Assembly (NCBI GenBank): GCA_944323695.1
Contig: CALUTI010000009.1
Span: forward strand, 1 to 64,000
Length of the DNA: 64,000 nt
Reading direction: 5' to 3'
Source: Candidatus Gastranaerophilales bacterium
GTDB lineage: Bacteria; Cyanobacteriota; Vampirovibrionia; Gastranaerophilales; Gastranaerophilaceae
The notes beneath the pieces are model-generated. The model was not told the DNA's origin. It did not search any database and was given only the letters and a program-made list of their open reading frames with translations. This document shows positions 46,098-55,966 of the stretch, piece by piece (within the stretch, counting starts at the first letter, position 1; each line of letters begins with the position of its first letter). Both the position numbers and the translations under genes were made by a program.

Positions 46098-46872
46098 AAT
46101 TCTGTTCCTTATCGTTAGCAATGAGAATTTTCAAAGCTTCAATCGCTGTTTTTATAGCTTTTTCCGTATCATGCACAACAGGATTTTCCAAATTTTGTTT
46201 TTCTCTTTCCTGATTTGCAACCGTCAAAAATACAGATCCGACCTTAACCTTTAAAAAACTTCCAACAACAAACAATGCTGCCGACTCCATCTCAGATGCA
46301 AGACACCCGAGACGCTTCCATGCTTCCCATTTATTTGTAAGCTCATAACTTACAGGCATAACATCCGGGCTATGCTGCCCGTAAAAAGAATCCTTACACT
46401 GTACCACGCCCACGTGAGACGTAAATCCGAGCTTTTTTGCAGAAGCAGCAAGCGCATTCACCACATCAAAATTAGCAACCGCCGGGAATTCAACAGGTGC
46501 ATATTCTTTGCTTGTACCTTCCATACGAATAGCACCCGTTGCAATTACCACGTCACCACCCTTTACATTTATGTCCATACCGCCGCAAGTTCCGACTCTG
46601 ATAAAAGTATCCGCTCCGACATTTACCAGTTCCTGCATAGCTATTGCAGCAGAAGGACCGCCTATACCGGTTGATGTAACGCTTACTTTTTCGCCATTCA
46701 AAAATCCGGTATAGGTTGTATATTCCCTGTTATCGGCGACAAGTTTAGCATCGTCAAAATATTCCGCAATTTTCTTGCAGCGTTTTGGGTCACCCGGCAA
46801 AATTACGTATTTGCCGACATCACCTTGTTTTAAGCCTATATGGTATTGTTCACCGTTCTGGGAATAATTCAT
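46090..46872 (-). CDS. udp: Uridine phosphorylase
   Basis: 260-residue nucleoside phosphorylase of the NP-I family, splitting uridine to uracil and ribose 1-phosphate for salvage. Seen: [17 protein letters not shown] (phosphate-binding), [39 protein letters not shown], and [13 protein letters not shown] (ribose-binding). The QxxxxFYGQ segment and GTCG fit uridine rather than purine phosphorylase. Second-last gene of its operon, 13 bp after ompH. Confidence 0.9.
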   Translation of the reverse strand: MNYSQNGEQYHIGLKQGDVGKYVILPGDPKRCKKIAEYFDDAKLVADNREYTTYTGFLNGEKVSVTSTGIGGPSAAIAMQELVNVGADTFIRVGTCGGMDINVKGGDVVIATGAIRMEGTSKEYAPVEFPAVANFDVVNALAASAKKLGFTSHVGVVQCKDSFYGQHSPDVMPVSYELTNKWEAWKRLGCLASEMESAALFVVGSFLKVKVGSVFLTVANQEREKQNLENPVVHDTEKAIKTAIEALKILIANDKEQNYV

Positions 46873-46885
46873 TTTCTTCTCCTTA

Positions 46886-47344
46886 TTAGTATTTTCCGGT
46901 TTTCAGTTTTTGAATTACAAGATCAGTAATGTCCAAGCCGCCTACAAACATTACTCTAAAGTCGACAATAGCATCAAGCTTTTGTTCAACCATAACATCT
47001 TTTGTTGCAGCCTGAATTTTTTTGTAAATCTGTTCTTCTTTAGACATTTTTAACTTCAAAAAGGCTTCTTCTTTTGCCTTAAACTCTTTTTTAGTTGCAT
47101 CTTCAAAGTTTTGTCTTTTAATCGGAGTATCTATAGATTTGTATTGTTTATCCTTATCAAGCATATATTGTTGAAGTTCAAGCCCCTTTGCTTCAACTTC
47201 TTTAACTGCCTGAATAGCAAAAGAATAATTTTCCTGTACCTTTTGGTAATCAATGAAGCCAATACCGGCAGCCTCAGCTCTCATTGTAAATGCAGCGAAT
47301 ACTGCCACAACTGCAGTTAATGTTGCCAATTTCAATTTTTTCAT
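46886..47344 (-). CDS. OmpH/Skp family periplasmic chaperone
   Basis: 152 residues: signal peptide ([20 protein letters not shown]), then the Skp-like pattern [16 protein letters not shown], a long charged coiled coil, and [22 protein letters not shown] at the end. Skp-type proteins hold unfolded outer-membrane proteins before BamA inserts them, and the gene directly follows bamA as in many diderms (17-bp gap). Shorter coiled-coil prongs than E. coli Skp. Confidence 0.88.
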   Translation of the reverse strand: MKKLKLATLTAVVAVFAAFTMRAEAAGIGFIDYQKVQENYSFAIQAVKEVEAKGLELQQYMLDKDKQYKSIDTPIKRQNFEDATKKEFKAKEEAFLKLKMSKEEQIYKKIQAATKDVMVEQKLDAIVDFRVMFVGGLDITDLVIQKLKTGKY

Positions 47345-47361
47345 GTTAAAAGTCCTCCTTA

Positions 47362-49347
47362 TTAATAAATTAAATCACCTACACCAAATGTAAAGTATCC
47401 GTTTTCAGACCCGTTTCTGCCCGGATTTGTAAGCGGAATACCGTAATCAATTGATAACGGACCCATTCCCGGTATATATAGCTTTATACCGACACCTGCA
47501 GAAATTGCGTACATAGGCCTATCATACAATGTATCGGAAACATTTCCGTCAAATATTTTACCGGCATCAACAAACGCCGTCAATCTTACGTTATTAAGGA
47601 ATTTAATTCTTGTTCGGTCGACAAAAGGAATTGGTGTCGCAAATTCTGCTGAACCCATAACAAAGGCATTACCTGTACCAACGCCGCTCATTTTAAAACC
47701 TCTGATTGTATACGGGCCGCCTAAACGGTAAGCCATAACTTCCGGCATATTATCACCATGTATTCTACCGCCGGCTTTAGCAGTGAATGATAATGAAGAT
47801 TTTTTACCTACAGGAATATATTGTTTAACCATACCTGTTAATTTACCGTGTGTTTTATCAAAACCATCAAGCCCGATTGCTTCATCAAATCTTATGCTCG
47901 CTAACGTTCCGCGTCTTGTAACTGTTGCAGAGTCTCTTGTATCATAAATCAATGCTGGACTTAAAGACATAAATAAACCGCCTTCAAGTTGGTTTGCACG
48001 TTCGCTTATTGGAATATTATACCTGTTATATAAGCTTGCAATCTTATTGAAATCACCTTCTTTGACATTTATATTTTCAACACCCAATGAGAAGGTCGCC
48101 GTAGCATGCTTATTACTTTTAAGCCTGTGTGCAACAGTGGCTTCTGCACCTATTCTTTGTTCAATTGCAAGAGGAACCTGATAACTGCCGAAATCTCTAA
48201 AGAATATCTTTGTCATTAAAGAGTTATCCGAATTAAAAAAGTATGGCTCAAAAAAACTCAATTCCGCCTGGATATTCATATGGTCTTTAACGGATGCATC
48301 ATTTAATATCACACCTGTACCAACCAAACCATTCAATGCCAAACGTTGATTACGACCTCTGAAATTATTATCAGCGATTCCCAGTGAACCGAATACACCC
48401 GTTACAGTATCAAGACCACCTCCGACAGAAATACTTGCCGTTCTTTGTTCTTCAACTTTTATTGTTACATCATACAAATCAGGGTCTTCCAATGTTGGTT
48501 CAATTTCTCTCGTCACATCCTTAAAAGCTTGGGATGCATACAATCTTACAAGATCCTCTTTTATAAGATTTTCATTATATATCATGCCTGGTTCAGTTAA
48601 GACATTACGCTCAATAACATAATCCTTGGTCTTTTCGTTACCCTGTATCATAATTTTATTAATGGTACCTTCTTTTATAGCAATATTAACGGTACCATCC
48701 GGGTCATCCGTTACGGATTCAACTCTTGCAAGGATATAGCCTTTTGAGGAATAAACTTCCTGAATGTCATAGATTGCCTCGTTTATTTGTGCAATGTTCT
48801 GGGGCTTACCTTTCATAGGCAAAAGACAGTTAAGTATTTCCTCAGTAGAAACTACCGTATTCCCTTCAATTGTAAAATCTTTTACAGGAAGGTTTTCTTC
48901 AAGGATAATTTTTAAAGTAACAGTACCATCCGGATTATTAACAGGTATTGCCTTCATATTTTCTGAGAAATAGCCAAGCTGATATATTGCCTTCAAATCA
49001 GTCTGAACAATATCACGACTATATGCAGAACCCTTTTGCAAAGTCATTTTTGCGAGGATATCTTCGGGATTAAGGGCATTTAAACCGTATAATTCTATAT
49101 CTTTTATAATTTTTTCTTCTTTACTTACAGCTTCTTGAGGTGTAGATTCGGCATGGAGTTCAGTTGGTGCAGAAGATGTTTCTTGCGGGGCAGCTTCCTG
49201 AATTTGTTCAATTTCTTGTTTTTCCTGAACATCCGGATCTATACTTTTTTTGCCCCAAAAATCGCCAAAAGCAAAAGCATTAAGGGGAAATGCCAATAGC
49301 AAAAAAAGGGTTACTATTAATTTATGAGTTTTGTTATGAAAAATCAA
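47362..49347 (-). CDS. bamA: Outer-membrane assembly protein BamA (Omp85)
   Basis: 661 residues: signal peptide (LIVTLFLLLAFPLNAFAFG), a Gln/Glu/Pro-rich linker, three POTRA domains (IIKDIELYGLNALNPEDIL, VKDFTIEGNTVVSTEEIL, INKIMIQGNEKTKDYVIER) and a C-terminal 16-strand barrel with IRGF of the conserved (V/I)RGF loop (YTIRGFKMSGVG) and GPLSIDYGIP. Three POTRAs rather than five resembles cyanobacterial/plastid Omp85. It folds outer-membrane proteins. First gene of an operon with ompH, udp and the FlhA-C-like gene. Confidence 0.93.
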   Translation of the reverse strand: MIFHNKTHKLIVTLFLLLAFPLNAFAFGDFWGKKSIDPDVQEKQEIEQIQEAAPQETSSAPTELHAESTPQEAVSKEEKIIKDIELYGLNALNPEDILAKMTLQKGSAYSRDIVQTDLKAIYQLGYFSENMKAIPVNNPDGTVTLKIILEENLPVKDFTIEGNTVVSTEEILNCLLPMKGKPQNIAQINEAIYDIQEVYSSKGYILARVESVTDDPDGTVNIAIKEGTINKIMIQGNEKTKDYVIERNVLTEPGMIYNENLIKEDLVRLYASQAFKDVTREIEPTLEDPDLYDVTIKVEEQRTASISVGGGLDTVTGVFGSLGIADNNFRGRNQRLALNGLVGTGVILNDASVKDHMNIQAELSFFEPYFFNSDNSLMTKIFFRDFGSYQVPLAIEQRIGAEATVAHRLKSNKHATATFSLGVENINVKEGDFNKIASLYNRYNIPISERANQLEGGLFMSLSPALIYDTRDSATVTRRGTLASIRFDEAIGLDGFDKTHGKLTGMVKQYIPVGKKSSLSFTAKAGGRIHGDNMPEVMAYRLGGPYTIRGFKMSGVGTGNAFVMGSAEFATPIPFVDRTRIKFLNNVRLTAFVDAGKIFDGNVSDTLYDRPMYAISAGVGIKLYIPGMGPLSIDYGIPLTNPGRNGSENGYFTFGVGDLIY

Positions 49348-49443
49348 GAATCCGGATTCCTTAAAACTTCTACTATCCTCAACAAAATTATATCACAAAC
49401 CCCTAAAAAAACAAAGAAAAATCATACATTTACATTGCTTTTT

Positions 49444-50256
49444 TTAAAGTTCCAGAACCCGCTTGTAGACTTCGTTTTTATTAAGACCGTAAAGTGATGA
49501 TAAAATTATTGAAATTTCTTTTGCTTTAAAATTTTTATCGAGTAAAATTTTTATCTTTTCATCTATGTCAACGTCAATATTGGCGGCATTTTCCCTGTAA
49601 ATCATGCCGACGATTTCACCTTTTAAAATATTATTTTTAAAGTAATCAATAACATTGGAAATATGATCAACAACGACTTCTTCAAAAACTTTTGTTAATT
49701 CACGGCCGACAGCGACTTTACAATCAGGCCGCAAAGAGTGAATAATTTCAAGAGTTTTCATAATTCTGTTTGGAGAATCATAAAAAACCAAATCGCAAAA
49801 TTTATATTTGTTAACAATTTCTTCAATCTGCGACTGAGTTTTAGGCAAGAAACCCGCGAACGTAAATTGTTCATCTTCGCGCGGGATTTGGGATAAAAAT
49901 GTAATAACCGCATTTGCACCGGGAAGCGACGTAATTTTAAAACCGTGTTTTCGAAGCTCCTCAACAATAACAGCACCGGGATCACAAATTAAAGGAGTCC
50001 CCGCATCAGAAACAAGTGCAATCTTTTTACCCTCGTTCAAAAGCTCCAAAAACTTGTCAACGCGCTCTTTTTCATTAAATTTATGATAAGAGATGCATTT
50101 TGTTTTAATATCAAAATGATTAAGCAGTTTTTGAGTAACACGAATATCTTCGCAGGCAATAATATCTACGAATTTTAAAACCTCAATTGCTCTTTGTGTA
50201 ATATCGCCTAAATTCCCTATAGGAGTAGGTACAATATAAAAATCATACTCTTTCAT
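49444..50256 (-). CDS. rsmI: 16S rRNA 2'-O-methyltransferase RsmI
   Basis: 270-residue tetrapyrrole-methylase-fold enzyme methylating ribose of C1402 of 16S rRNA. Seen: VPTPIGNLGDIT, ACEDIRVTQKLL, KIALVSDAGTPLICDPG (SAM-binding), SLPGANAVITFLSQIP, EFTFAGFLPKTQ-like FTFAGFLPKTQSQIE, FYDSPNRIMKTL and GRELTKVFEE. Typical length. Monocistronic, downstream of the prepilin gene. Confidence 0.95.
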   Translation of the reverse strand: MKEYDFYIVPTPIGNLGDITQRAIEVLKFVDIIACEDIRVTQKLLNHFDIKTKCISYHKFNEKERVDKFLELLNEGKKIALVSDAGTPLICDPGAVIVEELRKHGFKITSLPGANAVITFLSQIPREDEQFTFAGFLPKTQSQIEEIVNKYKFCDLVFYDSPNRIMKTLEIIHSLRPDCKVAVGRELTKVFEEVVVDHISNVIDYFKNNILKGEIVGMIYRENAANIDVDIDEKIKILLDKNFKAKEISIILSSLYGLNKNEVYKRVLEL

Positions 50257-50277
50257 AGGAAAATTTTATCACAAATA

Positions 50278-50990
50278 TTACAGTTTAAAAGGATAATCGT
50301 CTTTGAATTCCCAGTTGTCGAGAAACAATAACTGCGTGCAATATGCAGCATCATTTGTACACCAATTTAAAACATTTGCTCTGTCATTAAAATCGCGATT
50401 ATATTTATCATTATCCTCTCCCCAATTTTTATCATACTTGTATGGAGTGAATTCCCCGGTTCTATACAGCAAAAACAAATGAACATCTCGACCTATTTTA
50501 TTCGGAGCACTTTCACCATTAACGTCATAGTGCATATCAACAGCTCCGCTTGCTCGTATTGCAAGAGTTGAACCATCTTGGAAATATATTTTATACATAT
50601 CCTGAACCATCGGATTACCGTCTGAGTCAGTATTATACTGAAAACTATCAGCCTCAGCTGCTGAAACTCGCAAATACGGAGCAAAATAGACATTCCAAAA
50701 GGTTTCCAAAGAATCAGTATCTGCAAGAGTCCCCGGGTAAGTCCAAGCAGAGGTCTGACCGTTATCCAAAGTTGATAATTGAATAGCCTGAGTCATCATA
50801 CTGTAAAATTTTTTCAACCTGACACTTGCTTCTTTTGTTTTATAATTACTTATTAATGTCGGTATAGTCATCGCCGCTACAACACCAATAATGCCAAGTG
50901 TTATTAAAACTTCCGCAAGAGTAAAACCCTTGCTATAAGCAGTTAGAGGAGACGCCCCCCCCCGTTCTCAAAATTTTTCATAATATTCAT
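50278..50990 (-). CDS. Type IV prepilin-like protein, phase-variable (G9 tract, OFF here)
   Basis: On the minus strand ATG 50990 follows GGAGG by 6 nt and reads NIMKNFENGGG into nine G (plus strand 50963-50955), after which the frame ends at TAA. Adding one G restores MNIMKNFENGGGASPLTAYS then KGFTLAEVLITLGIIG, a canonical prepilin with Gly before the cut and Glu at +5, and a 22-residue leader. The downstream part (KLKKFYSMMTQAIQLSTLDN-like, CTNDAAYCTQLLF) closely resembles the product at 21340, so these two are paralogues. Product: a pilin or pseudopilin. The homopolymer is at the same position relative to start as in the two other loci. Confidence 0.75.
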
Positions 50991-51038
50991 AAGCATCCTC
51001 CTTTGTTTTATTATAGCATTATTTTTCTTATTTGACAA

Positions 51039-52196
51039 CTAATTAAACAATTTTTCAAATCTGCCTTTAAGGTTATCCAAAATTTCTTTGTAATCCACGG
51101 AAACAGGCGTTGGCTTTGAGGTTTCAATCACATCAAGGAATACACGTGAATGCAGAGGCATTTTATTATCTAAAAAGTATGCACTTTCTGCAACATCACG
51201 CCTTGCTGGAACTATCAAACCGCTTTGGGCAAACTTTTGGCTGCTTTCTTTTGATGCGAGGAAATCCACCAGCTTACGTGCTTCAATTTTATGTTTAGAG
51301 GATTTTGAAATTGCCCAGCCTGAGGTATCCAAAGGCACAACACTACCCGCATCGCCTTTTGGAAATTGAACCACATCCCAATCAAAATCAGCTTCTTCGC
51401 GATATTTAGGGACAAGCCAGCGGCCGGACAAGTGCATGGCGAGCTTGCCTTGCAGAAACATCTGTGCCATTGTTGCGCTTGCACTTTCTTCCCTTAACGG
51501 TGCAACATGATATTTCTTTCTTAAATCAGCATAAAAATTCAAACCTTTTTGACTTTTTTCATCATAAATAACCAATCTTGAAAGATCATCCGCCAAAATT
51601 CCGCCGCCTTCACTCATCAAATACGGCAGATAAAACAGAGCATCTTCTTCAAAGCTTATTCCCCAAACACCTTCACGCGTAAGCTTTTTGGCAGTTTGTA
51701 AAAACTCATCAAATGTCCAGTTTTCTTTAGGATATGGTACATTATTTTCGTCAAAAATATCTTTATTATAAAAAATTACAAGATTTGATATATCACGCGG
51801 GATTGCATACAGGGTATTTCCCCAGGACAAGGACTCCAGTGCTTTTTTATAAAAGTTGCTATCAGCCTGCAAAGGTTCTAATAACCCGGCATTTGCATAA
51901 ACCGGAAGATAGTGATTGTTAATAAAAATTACATCCGGCGCAGTGTTTGACGCAAACAGCAGATGAATTTTTTGGAAATAATTCTGCGGAATATGCATAA
52001 AATCGATTTTTATATCAGGATTTTCCGTTTCGAATTGTTTCAAAAGCGGCTTTAAGATATCAACTTCAGATTTTGAACCCCAGCTTGCAAATTGAATTAC
52101 GGTTTTATTGTCATTATGCGGATTTTGTATCAGCCCGAACACGCACAGAAAAAAAACTCCTAATATCCCAAAAATTATAAAAAACTTTTTTAACAT
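51039..52196 (-). CDS. Sugar ABC transporter substrate-binding protein
   Basis: 385-residue family-1 extracellular binding protein: N-terminal hydrophobic anchor (FFIIFGILGVFFLCVFGLI), then ASWGSKSEVDILKPLLKQFE, NTAPDVIFINNHYLP, YAIPRDISNLVIFYNKDIF, GKLAMHLSGRW and ASKESSQKFAQSGLI, all UgpB/MalE-type. No Cys lipobox is visible; the N-terminal segment may stay as an anchor. No permeases adjacent; the CUT1-type ATPase at 33585 is a possible partner. 17 bp downstream of the gene at 52214, likely one transcript. Confidence 0.88.
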   Translation of the reverse strand: MLKKFFIIFGILGVFFLCVFGLIQNPHNDNKTVIQFASWGSKSEVDILKPLLKQFETENPDIKIDFMHIPQNYFQKIHLLFASNTAPDVIFINNHYLPVYANAGLLEPLQADSNFYKKALESLSWGNTLYAIPRDISNLVIFYNKDIFDENNVPYPKENWTFDEFLQTAKKLTREGVWGISFEEDALFYLPYLMSEGGGILADDLSRLVIYDEKSQKGLNFYADLRKKYHVAPLREESASATMAQMFLQGKLAMHLSGRWLVPKYREEADFDWDVVQFPKGDAGSVVPLDTSGWAISKSSKHKIEARKLVDFLASKESSQKFAQSGLIVPARRDVAESAYFLDNKMPLHSRVFLDVIETSKPTPVSVDYKEILDNLKGRFEKLFN

Positions 52197-52213
52197 TTAT
52201 ACCTCATGGGGGT

Positions 52214-54067
52214 CTAAAGTTCAATCAGAACGCCCATTTTATTTTCGTCAACATCAACCAGCGATTTAAAATCACCGGCTTTAACCATATAAACATTTTC
52301 GTTGTCAAGTCTTACCTGAAGCTTATCAACATTTTCATCAAATTTCTTGAGTACAAAAATTTCTTCTTTAACACGTCCGACAAGTGCAGTCACACCGTCA
52401 AGACTTACAAGATAAAATCCGCGATTTTCGTCAATATTATATCCGGATTTTACAATAAGACCGTTCAAGTAATTATCATTTTTATTTTCAATAGGATTAG
52501 AAGCCGGATGTGGACGTGTATTCTTCATTTTCATGGAAGGTTTCACCTGCGCAAGACTTGCCGCAACCTTCTTTGATAAGTCATTATCCGGTCTTGTAAC
52601 TCTTCTTGCCTGTTCTTTATCAAGAAGCGCAAAATATTCTTCCACGGAGGACATTATATAGTCTTGTTCTTTTTCTATATTTTGAACATCCTGATAGCCT
52701 TCCGGGATATATTGACTTCCGGTTTTAATCAGGTCGGACACCTTCAAATTGGCATCTTTGAACCTTCTGTAAGGTGTATTTAACGGTGTTTCCTGAAGTT
52801 TAACGAATTTACCTTCCTTCATCGGAGGCATCTTAGGCATAGGTTTCTTTGCTCTGCTTCTGTGTGTAGTTTGTAATGATATAGGTTTAGCAAAAGCTTT
52901 TAGTTTAATTTCTTTAAACTCATTTTGAATTGCTTCATCTTCGGATTGAACTTCAGGTTTTGTTTCTTCGGAAATTTCAATTTCATGAGGTTTATATATA
53001 TCCGGTGTTTTGGATAAAGTATTTTCTAATTCAAGACGTTTGGCATCAATTTCATTAATTGAGTCATCTGTTTTAATAAAGTTGTATTTACGATTTTTAA
53101 TTTTTCCATTAGATTCCTGCACAAATTTTTGGTATCTTTCCTGCCAATTCAATTCGGAATCGTTTATTATATCGTCGTAATTTTCTTTCACATGCGGCTT
53201 TTCAGCCAGATTTTCAGCAAAAGATGCTCGTAAAACATTTGATTTTTGAATAGAATTTCGTATCATTTTAAACATCATATACAATGCCAATAACGGAAGT
53301 ACAACAACCGCCCAGCCGGCTTTAGATGATGTAGGAGCTGTTTTTTCCTGCACAACTTTTTCTATTTTTTCTATTTCTTTTATATCAAGCGTATTTGAGA
53401 CTTCAGTGTCAATATTTTTAGCTTCAATCTGCTTTGGTAAAACTGTATCAATAAGATTTTCAACAGGTTTAGCAGGTTCTGTCTTTAATGTTTTTTTAGG
53501 TGCAGTTATTTTTTTAACCTGATTTTCTTTAGTGGCAGTTTTTGTAGCTGCAGTCTCAACTTTCGGGGCGCCGGTGCTTGATGTAACCTTTGTTATAGGA
53601 GCTTCTTTCTTTGGCGCCACAGGTGCAACAGTTTGTTTAGGATGAGTTTTAACCTGTGCGATAAGGGCTTTTGCCTCTTTCTCCTCTTGAGTTAAAGGTG
53701 CAGTTTTTTGCATATAAGTTTTGATATTAAGCGGTTTTGTCGTAATAAAAGTAACTTTTGTATAGCCGCTCATACCGTCATCAACATTTTTGATATCAAC
53801 ATTTGTAATGATATCTTTAACAGCACTCAAATCCGGAGAAGACGCGGAATTGCCGGAAACATTAGGCATTAAAACAACATATTTGTTGTTTGATTTTCGT
53901 GTAACCATGGGGTTGCTGCCTGCACCTGTAGTATAAAACGTAACATCAACGGCATTATCAGAAGTCTTTTTAATATCCATCTGAACAAGGTTAGAAGCGT
54001 CTGCCGGAGTAAAGGTCAGGCACATTAATGTTGCAATTGCTAATATATTTTTTTTATTAATCATCAC
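52214..54067 (-). CDS. Hypothetical envelope protein with periplasmic beta domain, linker, membrane segment and cytoplasmic tail
   Basis: 617 residues. Signal peptide (IATLMCLTFTPADA), a beta-rich 90-residue domain with AMIN-like wording (VDVTFYTTGAGSNPMVTRKS), a Lys/Thr/Pro-rich linker (120-245), one membrane segment (251-269, GWAVVVLPLLALYMMFKM), then a polar tail of 340 residues ending in a small beta domain (RGFYLVSLDGVTALVGRVKE). The architecture recalls FimV-like or pilus-associated scaffold proteins, but I do not recognise a specific family. Upstream of a sugar-binding protein gene. Confidence 0.65.
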   Translation of the reverse strand: MMINKKNILAIATLMCLTFTPADASNLVQMDIKKTSDNAVDVTFYTTGAGSNPMVTRKSNNKYVVLMPNVSGNSASSPDLSAVKDIITNVDIKNVDDGMSGYTKVTFITTKPLNIKTYMQKTAPLTQEEKEAKALIAQVKTHPKQTVAPVAPKKEAPITKVTSSTGAPKVETAATKTATKENQVKKITAPKKTLKTEPAKPVENLIDTVLPKQIEAKNIDTEVSNTLDIKEIEKIEKVVQEKTAPTSSKAGWAVVVLPLLALYMMFKMIRNSIQKSNVLRASFAENLAEKPHVKENYDDIINDSELNWQERYQKFVQESNGKIKNRKYNFIKTDDSINEIDAKRLELENTLSKTPDIYKPHEIEISEETKPEVQSEDEAIQNEFKEIKLKAFAKPISLQTTHRSRAKKPMPKMPPMKEGKFVKLQETPLNTPYRRFKDANLKVSDLIKTGSQYIPEGYQDVQNIEKEQDYIMSSVEEYFALLDKEQARRVTRPDNDLSKKVAASLAQVKPSMKMKNTRPHPASNPIENKNDNYLNGLIVKSGYNIDENRGFYLVSLDGVTALVGRVKEEIFVLKKFDENVDKLQVRLDNENVYMVKAGDFKSLVDVDENKMGVLIEL

Positions 54068-54171
54068 GTTTCCGTTAAGTTACACTACACCTATGATAAT
54101 ATAATAACGCAGCAGAAAAAAAATTGCTAGTTTCTTAATAATTTGATACCTTTTATGATATAATTATTTTT

Positions 54172-55062
54172 ATGAAAAGCGGATTTACAAGTATAATCGG
54201 ACGCCCTAATGTGGGCAAATCAACTCTTTTGAACCAAATTTTGGGACAAAAAATTGTAATTGCAACAGATAAAGCCCAAACAACAAGAAAAAGAATTAAA
54301 GGAATATTAACAACCGGCGAAGGACAAATTGTCTTTGTTGACACACCAGGTGTTCATAAACCTCTTAACAAACTCGGTGAATTTTTACTGGATGAAGCTA
54401 AAATTTCAATTCCTGATGCCGATTTAATTTTGTTTCTTGTAGACGGCTCAGAACCGGCCGGCAAAGGCGACAAATGGATTGCACAAAATCTCCTGCAAAC
54501 TGATATCCCGATAATAATTGTAATGAACAAAGTTGATAAAATAAAAAATCCTGCAAAAATCGAAGAAAATCTGCTTACTTATAAAACTTTATTTGACAAA
54601 AATCTTCCGATTGTCAGAATTTCCGCAAAAACAGGCAGAAATATTGACACCTTGATTAAAAATATTTTCAAGAAACTTCCTGACGGAGAACCTCTGTATC
54701 CTGAAGACATTGTAACAGAAGAGACAATGCGCGATGTAACAGAAGAAATTGTCCGTGAAAAAATTCTTTTGAATACATCTGATGAAATCCCTCATTCTGT
54801 TGCAGTAAAAGTTGAAAACTATTTTGAACAGGAAGAGATTGACAAAATTTATGCATCAATTTTTTGCGAAACAAAAAGCCAAAAAGGAATTTTAATAGGC
54901 AAAGGCGGCTCTATGCTTAAAAAAATCGGCACAGAAGCAAGAAAAGAGCTTGAACAAATTACCGAAAAAAAAGTTTACCTTGAATTAAATGTCAAAGTCG
55001 AAAAAGATTGGCGAAAAAAACAATCTGCTCTCAAAAACTTTGGCTATGAACAGGAAACATAA
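54172..55062 (+). CDS. era: GTPase Era
   Basis: 296-residue ribosome-assembly GTPase binding the 3' end of 16S rRNA. Seen: G1 GRPNVGKST, G3 VDTPGVHKP, G4 MNKVDK, SAKTG (G5), then a KH domain with IGKGGSMLKKIGTEAR. Normal length. TATAAT ends 7 nt before the ATG and there is no ribosome-binding site, so leaderless translation is likely. Confidence 0.96.
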   Translation: MKSGFTSIIGRPNVGKSTLLNQILGQKIVIATDKAQTTRKRIKGILTTGEGQIVFVDTPGVHKPLNKLGEFLLDEAKISIPDADLILFLVDGSEPAGKGDKWIAQNLLQTDIPIIIVMNKVDKIKNPAKIEENLLTYKTLFDKNLPIVRISAKTGRNIDTLIKNIFKKLPDGEPLYPEDIVTEETMRDVTEEIVREKILLNTSDEIPHSVAVKVENYFEQEEIDKIYASIFCETKSQKGILIGKGGSMLKKIGTEARKELEQITEKKVYLELNVKVEKDWRKKQSALKNFGYEQET

Positions 55063-55067
55063 AATTG

Positions 55068-55931
55068 CTAAACCTTTTTAGAATGAACAATTTTATCACG
55101 GACATAAATTGCACCTGCAGTTGTCAAGCCTGCAAAGACTGCACTTGTTAAATATGTTGACCAGCAAAAAGCATTATATTTGCATAACTTTTTAAGAGCA
55201 GGTTTATTCAAAACACCTTTTGCTATTTTAAAAGCATTTATGCTTGCGATTGCTTCTTCTGTCATCGTAGGGACAAAACACAACGAAGTTAGTATTCCCG
55301 CATTATTTTTTATAAAATTAGTTGTTTTATCAAATACATTGTTTGAAACTTCCGATTTATCCTTTTTATTTTTAGCCAAACCGAAAGCCAGTATTATCGG
55401 TGGAAAATACTTTAATAAGTGTGCTTGAGATTTAACTAAAAATTGCCTAAATGGTTTATTGCGATTTAAGGCATGCCCCATTTCATGAAAAGCCGCTATA
55501 CTTAATTTTTCAGTATTCAGTAAAATACTTGAAGTTTTCATAACATGAGCCGCATTATGACCTTCTGCAATATGACGCATATCTTTATTAAAACGTTTAG
55601 CTCTACGTTTTAAAAAATATCTTTTTATAGGATTATAATCGTTTATTTTCTTTGTTTTTTTATTATTTTTTTTCACAAATGCCTTTTTAAGAACTTCTTG
55701 CATGTTATTTTCGTCCATATGCAAGAACGATACACCTTGCTCTTTCAGCCCTGATTTTTCAAAAGCATCCATCGCGGGTTTTGCATACAATGAATTAAAC
55801 TGTGATGCTTTCAACATATATTTTTTTGTTATTGAACGTCTGGGAACAGATAACGCCTTACCTAACGCCAGTTTAGTAGCATAACCTGCTGCAATTCCTA
55901 ATGATAAATTATAAAAATCTTGATTTTCCAT
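55068..55931 (-). CDS. Membrane protein with HExxH zinc-peptidase motif
   Basis: 287 residues. FHEMGH at 148-153 is a gluzincin-type zinc motif (His149, Glu150, His153), with Glu225-Glu226 (MTEEAIAS) as a possible third ligand. Hydrophobic segments at about 172-186, 208-224 and 253-270 suggest a membrane enzyme. The N-terminal 120 residues are basic. The context resembles the membrane-embedded M48/M50-like peptidases, but I do not recognise a precise family. Convergent with era. Substrate unknown. Confidence 0.6.
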   Translation of the reverse strand: MENQDFYNLSLGIAAGYATKLALGKALSVPRRSITKKYMLKASQFNSLYAKPAMDAFEKSGLKEQGVSFLHMDENNMQEVLKKAFVKKNNKKTKKINDYNPIKRYFLKRRAKRFNKDMRHIAEGHNAAHVMKTSSILLNTEKLSIAAFHEMGHALNRNKPFRQFLVKSQAHLLKYFPPIILAFGLAKNKKDKSEVSNNVFDKTTNFIKNNAGILTSLCFVPTMTEEAIASINAFKIAKGVLNKPALKKLCKYNAFCWSTYLTSAVFAGLTTAGAIYVRDKIVHSKKV

Positions 55932-55966
55932 TGTACAAATCTAAAAACATCTAAAAATAAAATTTG

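Noticed and set aside
46090-46872. Purine-nucleoside phosphorylase (DeoD)
   Set aside because: Same fold, but the motif order and the DSFYGQ region fit uridine phosphorylase better.
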